The notes under the pieces: generated by a model
The model's input: the letters and a program-made list of their open reading frames with translations, nothing else
What the model was told of the DNA's origin: nothing
Database searches by the model: none
Shown here: in pieces, positions 59,234 through 64,000 of the stretch
Layout: every line of letters starts with the position of its first letter
How positions within the stretch are numbered: the first letter of the stretch is position 1
Translations under genes and position numbers: made by a program
Source: Anastatus disparis
Taxonomy: Eukaryota; Arthropoda; Insecta; Hymenoptera; Eupelmidae
Direction of reading: 5' to 3'
Length of the DNA stretch: 64,000 bases
NCBI GenBank assembly: GCA_017163975.1
Contig: JAFFSR010000343.1
Span: forward strand, 4,224,001 to 4,288,000

Positions 59234-60531
59234 GGGACGTTTCACGTCAACTCACCTAACAAAAAAATAGAATTCGTCAAAAATCTGTGAAAATGTTCTA
59301 TTTGATACCCAAAATATACAAAAAAAATTTTAGAGGTCCAGGTCAAAGGGGTCAGGATTTAAACGTGATGGAATTTTTCGACTTTTCCAAATTTTTTGCT
59401 AAATAAATATTTTAATGAATTTTTTCCTCAAAAACTATCAATTTTTCGTTAAAACTTGATAGAATACTTTTTCTTGGAAATTAGATGTAGAATTCACCTG
59501 AATTTTTGCAAATTATAATATACTGATTTTTAGGCTTACTTGATCGATTTAAACATACTATTTAGTATATCTAAAAATCGAGCAGGTTCAATTGGCTTTT
59601 TAAAGTCTTATGTTTTTTGTTTTTTTAGGGGGAAAAATATACGAAGCCTCCAGTTGGGCAGCCTTCTCAAAGTTAATTAATTGTGAAAAAATGTCTGAAA
59701 AAATCGTTATTTTGGATCAATGATGAGATTCGTGATTTTTTTTCTGAAAAAGTATTGATTTTTGGGACAAATGTATAAAAATGTTTTTTATTGGGAATCA
59801 TGTGTAGAATATAAACATATTTTTACAAATTTTAATTTAAGACATTATGAACCATATATACTAAAAATTTAACAAAAAATAAATTTTTAAAATTTCAAAA
59901 TTTCATTTATAATTTGTGATGTTTAGCGAATAATGGTTTACAAAAATTGACATACATTTTACATACAATTTCTAATAAAAAACATTTTCATACATTTGTC
60001 CCAAAAATCAATACTTTTTCAGAAAAAAAATCACGAATCTCATCATTGATCCAAAATAACGATTTATTCAGACTTTTTTGCACAATTAAGTAACTTTGAG
60101 AAGGCTGCCCAACTGAAGGCTTCGTATATTTTTTCCCCCTAAAAAAACGAAAAAAATAAGACTTTAACAAGCCAATTTAACCTGCTCGATTTTTAGATAT
60201 ACTAAATAGTATGTTTAAATCGATCAAGTATACATAAAAATCAGTATATTATAATTTGCAAAAATCCAGGTGAATTCTACATCTAATTTCCAAGAAAAAT
60301 TATTCTATTAAGTTTTAACGAAAAATTGATAGTTTTTGAGGAAAAAATTCATTAAAATATTTATTTAGCAAAAAATTTGGAAAATTCGAAAAATTCCATC
60401 ACGTTTAAGTCCTGAGCCCTTTGACCTCGACCTCTAAAATTTTTTTTGCATATTTTGGGTATCAAATAGAACATTTTCACAGATTTTTGACGAATTCTAT
60501 TTTTTTGTTAGGTGAGTTGACGTGAAACGTC

Positions 60532-60533
<2 letters not shown>
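59234..60533. mobile_element. Foldback with GGGACGTTTCACGTCAAC ends (1.3 kb)
   Basis: Arms of about 600 bp, near-perfect complements, meeting near 59880. TATATA on both sides, now expanded to a microsatellite on the right (60534-60592). Sequence 59840-59859 is identical to bases 1-20 of the window. Confidence 0.9.
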
Positions 60534-60595
<62 letters not shown>

Positions 60596-60669
60596 ATATA
60601 GAATCGATGTATTTTTTATATCTGTTCCTGTAGGGATAGCGAGTTGTTGCTAGGAACATCGCGTTTATT

Positions 60670-60734
<65 letters not shown>

Positions 60735-60735
60735 T
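60534..60735. repeat. Two TA microsatellites
   Basis: 60534-60592 and 60674-60733, on either side of the ATAGCGAGTTGTTGCTA stretch. Confidence 0.9.
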
Positions 60736-60825
60736 ATAGAAGAATGTATTTCTTATATCTGTTCCTGTTTTTTTTTCTAGCGTGTAATAGCCCTATATAT
60801 TATCAAAGGTTTTGGATTTATTATC

Positions 60826-61220
60826 TTAAGAGCAGGCCGGATTCGCTGTCCTTGTCTAATTGGCATTTTTGTTATTTACTCAAGTATCAATCGGTGTATC
60901 TGCAAATTAAAGGTTAAGCGCAATAGATATTATTATTACAAATATTTATGCACAAGAAAAAAAAAATCCATCGCTTTGTTTTTGAGAAAAGTAAGGAACG
61001 CGAAAATATTATAAACATAATCTTTTACTTCGGCGTTCCTTACTTTTCTCAAAAACAAATCGGTAGATTTTTTTTTCTTGTGCATAGATATTCATAATAA
61101 TAATAATATCTATTGCGATCAACCTTTATTTTGAAGATACACCGATTAATACTTGAGTAAATAACAAACAACTCAATTGTTACTCGGTCGGTATCAGGTT
61201 CTACTCCGGCCTGCCGTTAA
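60826..61220. mobile_element. TTAA hairpin element, copy 5 (395 bp)
   Basis: TTAAGAGCAGGCCGGATTCG at the left, TCCGGCCTGCCGTTAA at the right. The opposite arm of the host foldback has the empty site with a single TTAA (59073-59076). Confidence 0.93.
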
Positions 61221-61311
61221 CCATATACAAATTATAATTCGAATATTTTGCCCTAATGTTTTATCGAAAGATCTTCTTAAACATCTACAATAATAATTGT
61301 AACCCACATAG

Positions 61312-61560
61312 CTTCGAAGCTTCCAGGAAGCTTCCATTAAAGGTTCGGAAACTTCCCGAGAGCTTTCATGTAAGCTTCCTGGAAGCGTCAAATGTCCTGC
61401 GCACTTTTCATTCAGAAAGATTCAATGGAAGCTTCCAGGAAGCTTCCGTGGAAGAAATCAGTAAAATTCCATGGAAGCTAGTATAAAATCCTTTTGAATC
61501 TTACAAGAAGCTTGTAAAGATTTCCAGGAAGATTCCAGTGTAAGGTTCCTGGAGACTTTG
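61312..61560. repeat. GGAAGCTTCC-type degenerate repeat
   Basis: Irregular array of self-complementary phrases (CTTCCAGGAAGCTTCC, CTTCCTGGAAGC, GGAAGATTCC). Same style as 6190-6610. Confidence 0.75.
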
Positions 61561-62239
61561 GGGAAGTCAACAATTCAAGTATCATTTGGTTAATTTTATC
61601 CTTTTTCACCGTTCGGAAGGTATTGTGTTACGATTCTGTTAAACATTCTATTTTTTATTTTATATTTTACAAATTTTAGCTGTGCAAAACACATATTTAT
61701 TTACAACATGCTATTTTATATACTATTATATCATATTTATACGTCAATACATTTCCACTTATATTAGGATTTACGTATAATTATAAAGACGCATTTACAT
61801 TTTTAGGGCAGGCGCTGTGGGTACATACTTAAAACCACCAACGTTCGACTTATATAGTAAATGTGGTATCATCTCACCACTTAGGGACAAAATGCCCATT
61901 TAACGCGTATCCCCCTGTAGGCGTAACTGCGAATCGAAAGTGACGGACTTGTATGATATCTGTCGGTAGTTCAATTCCCGACTAAACATAATTTTTTTTT
62001 TTTTTATAAATTATGTTGCACATGCATATATTTCACTATTTTTTTAAATTTAAATATTTTTTATGTATACAGATGAATGTATATGTACATGTACCTACGT
62101 ATTATTCACACAAACATTTTCATGTTATGTGAAGTCGAAAAATTCATTTTATATAGATTTTAAAATAAATTTATTTAAAAAACTGAAATAAATAATACAA
62201 TACTCTTTCTTGAAACTTTATTCAATTAAAGACTTTTCT
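61561..62239. other. Spacer with a weak tRNA-like segment
   Basis: 61925-61985 has a B-box-like GGTAGTTCAATTCC and a T-run (61991-62004) as in a Pol III terminator. No convincing A box. It may be a decayed tRNA pseudogene or SINE head. The remainder is AT-rich with nothing recognised. Confidence 0.35.
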
Positions 62240-62470
62240 TTAAAAAAGCAAAAAAATGTTTTGTGTGCTTATTTACTAGCTTAAATTAATATTAAAAGAA
62301 ATTTTTTATTTAAAGTTATACAAATATAGAAACTTTTAATCATTTAATTTGTAATCTGTTTTATTCGTATTCATATAATAATCCGATATGAATTTTTAAT
62401 ATTAAAAAGAATATCTTAATACATTAATTTAACAAAAAAGACTATATTTTTGATTTATAAAATTGATGGG
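62240..62470. repeat. Direct repeat, first copy
   Basis: About 230 bp, diverged copy of 63470-63695; shared words AAAGTTATACA, TTTTAATCATTTAA and TATATTTTTGATTTATAAAATT in the same order. Spacing about 1,225 bp. Confidence 0.65.
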
Positions 62471-62690
62471 GATTATTATATAAATACGGAAAAAGCAAAT
62501 TACAAATTGAATGAATTATCTTATATAATTATGCAACTTTGGGTAAAAATTTTTTTTTACTATTAATTTTTAGTAAGTAAAAGAACACAAAATATTATGC
62601 TTTTTTGAGGAAAAATCTTTTACTTGATAAAATTCATATATTCAAAACATTGTAAAGATATTTAGACTTTGTAATTAATTTATTTAATTT

Positions 62691-63440
62691 CCCTGGTAGA
62701 AACGTTAAGCATATATTCAGTATATAATACCGGCCGTCGCGATCTTATGTTGATCGATTCCGCGATAAACCCTAACACTGGTTCATCAATCATCCCGATG
62801 GTATCGGGAGGATATCGTCAACCTTCTAATTATATTTCATCTATAATATATAATAAATAATAATTTAGAAAATGTAATACCCTGAATGGAAAAAGTAATG
62901 ATGAATAAAATAATAAATTTTATTATGCACATAATAAATTTTAGTATGCATATAATAAATTTTACTTTTTCAAATAATAATGTCGAGTCGATAATCTGTA
63001 AATTTAATCATAATCTCAAAATTTTCGACCAAATTGAAAGTAGTTCTGTAACATATGTAGACGATTCGAAAATTCATTGACAGCATGTCATCATGGCGCA
63101 GCCGGTAATGCGTTCACGCTTTGCATGCACGAGGTATCTGGTTCGAGCCCACTTCACGCAAGATTTTTTACGATGATAATTTATTTTCAAAATATAAAAT
63201 CAATAAAAAATATAATTATAAATGGTTGAATAAAAAATTTCGGGTGCAAAAAATAATATCAAAAAAAGGTTTTAATCAAGTTTTTAGGGTTATGTTCTTT
63301 ATCTAATATATGAAATTGTAATTAATGTCTTCAATATTTTATCGCGTATATATTAGTTATTAATCGCGACTGCGTCGCGACGAGATATCGCTAGCCGTTA
63401 ATTTATTGAGCATATTTTAATCCTGAATTTTCTACCAGGG
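62691..63440. mobile_element. TIR element with CCCTGGTAGAAA ends
   Basis: CCCTGGTAGAAA at 62691-62702 faces its exact complement ending at 63440. No clear target duplication. Holds a tRNA-Ala-like sequence and GC-richer patches. Flanked by the direct-repeat pair. Confidence 0.55.
63092..63162 (+). tRNA. tRNA-Ala-like sequence, probably a pseudogene or SINE head
   Basis: A box like TGGCGCAGCCGG, anticodon loop TTTGCAT with anticodon TGC (63122-63124, Ala), variable loop, B box GGTTCGAGCCC (63140-63150), and a T-run after it. The acceptor and anticodon stems do not pair well, so it is unlikely to be a working tRNA. Confidence 0.45.
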
Positions 63441-63469
63441 TTATAAAATTTTATTAAATAAACGACTCT

Positions 63470-63695
63470 CTCTTAAAAAAAACATATTTTTTGTGTTTTT
63501 TTTATTAATTAAAATCAATACTAAAAAAAATTCTTTATCGAAAGTTATACACAATTATAAAAAATTTTTAATCATTTAAAATGTAATATGTTTTACTTTA
63601 TATTTAAATAATCTGCCATAAATTTTGTAAATTAAAAAGAGTATAAGACTTCAATTTAATAGAAAAAAAAACAATATTTTTAATCTATAAAATTA
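63470..63695. repeat. Direct repeat, second copy
   Basis: Partner of 62240-62470. Confidence 0.65.
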
Positions 63696-63699
63696 AATT

Positions 63700-64000
63700 A
63701 ATGTAAGGCAGACACTACACCTGTACTCATAAATATTGTCTAAATTTTCATTTTATTGTAAAATTTTAGAAAAAAAATGCATTAGCTTATAGTATGTACC
63801 ATGAAGATTATTTTATAAAATTTTTAAATAAATTTATTTATCAGTTATTTAAAATGTGAAAGTCCAATGATATATATTAAAATTATTCCATTTTGTACCA
63901 GGAATACAAAATTCTTATAAACAAAGGAATAGGTTTATTTGAAAATTCGACTGAATAATTTTCATGATATTTACTACAAACCAATGTTTTTTTTCTGAAT
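63700..64000. mobile_element. Second copy of the 12320 foldback, cut by window end
   Basis: From AGACACTACACCTGTACTC on, it follows the left arm of 12320-12830 (ACTCATAAATATT, TATAGTATGTACCAT...GATTATT). The right arm starts at about 63922 (AGGTTTATTTGAAAATT). The central palindrome of the first copy is not present here. The TTAAGGAGATG end is not preserved. Confidence 0.75.

Larger units (their letters stand above)
58990..61302. mobile_element. Outer foldback with nested insertions
   Basis: Left arm from 58990 (TTACAATTATTATTGTAGAT) to about 59125; its complement is 60770-60825 plus 61221-61302. The right arm is cut by a TTAA hairpin element; the centre holds another foldback (59234-60533) and two copies of a short stretch ATAGCGAGTTGTTGCTA, at about 59188 and 60637, in the same direction. 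Confidence 0.85.

Overview
The window looks like nuclear DNA from an arthropod, most likely an insect (a hymenopteran is my guess, at low confidence). It is very AT-rich, rich in microsatellites and full of eukaryotic transposons. I see no operons, bacterial genes, rRNA or CRISPR array, and no convincing single-copy cellular gene. Nearly all recognisable coding sequence belongs to mobile elements, most of it broken by stops and frameshifts.

Layout. 1-5736: a non-autonomous Helitron, then a DD41D mariner-like transposon (1137-5736) whose left arm was split by a solo LTR (1299-3033), which was itself hit by a TTAA hairpin element. 5740-8250: satellite-like repeats and a decayed foldback. 8357-9616 (minus): a broken zinc-ribbon protein gene carrying a tRNA-derived SINE with a 17-bp target duplication. 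About 11340-27126: a decayed but nearly complete Polinton/Maverick. Its gene set includes protein-primed DNA polymerase B, a packaging ATPase, a phospholipase A2-like protein, integrase, minor and major capsid proteins, an adenain-like protease and several unnamed family proteins. A minus-strand LINE sits in it, and a TTAA hairpin element sits in the LINE. 27430-29150 is unexplained, with two small repeat families. 31024-32964 is a decayed cc8L18.2-like gene. 34678-36976 holds two head-to-head Penelope-like copies. 37780-45100 is Helitron territory: a PIF1-type helicase remnant, a C2H2 zinc-finger gene, tail-to-tail Helitron 3' ends and one unknown ORF. 45543-47167 is a large foldback. About 48340-58163 is a Ty3/gypsy element with gag, pol and the start of env, split by a 3.48-kb non-coding CACTG transposon. 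58320-61302 holds nested foldbacks. The last 2.5 kb holds a diverged direct repeat, a small TIR element with a tRNA-Ala-like sequence, and a truncated foldback copy.

How it fits together. The Polinton genes would form a self-synthesising, virus-like transposon: replication by PolB, integration by integrase, packaging by the ATPase, capsid from the major and minor proteins, maturation by the protease. This copy is too damaged to work. The most informative signal in the window is a group of about 390-bp perfect-hairpin elements flanked by TTAA. Five copies share a terminal consensus. For three of them the undisturbed target can be seen in the window, either in the opposite arm of a palindrome or as an unbroken reading frame, which proves the TTAA duplication and gives a relative order of insertions.
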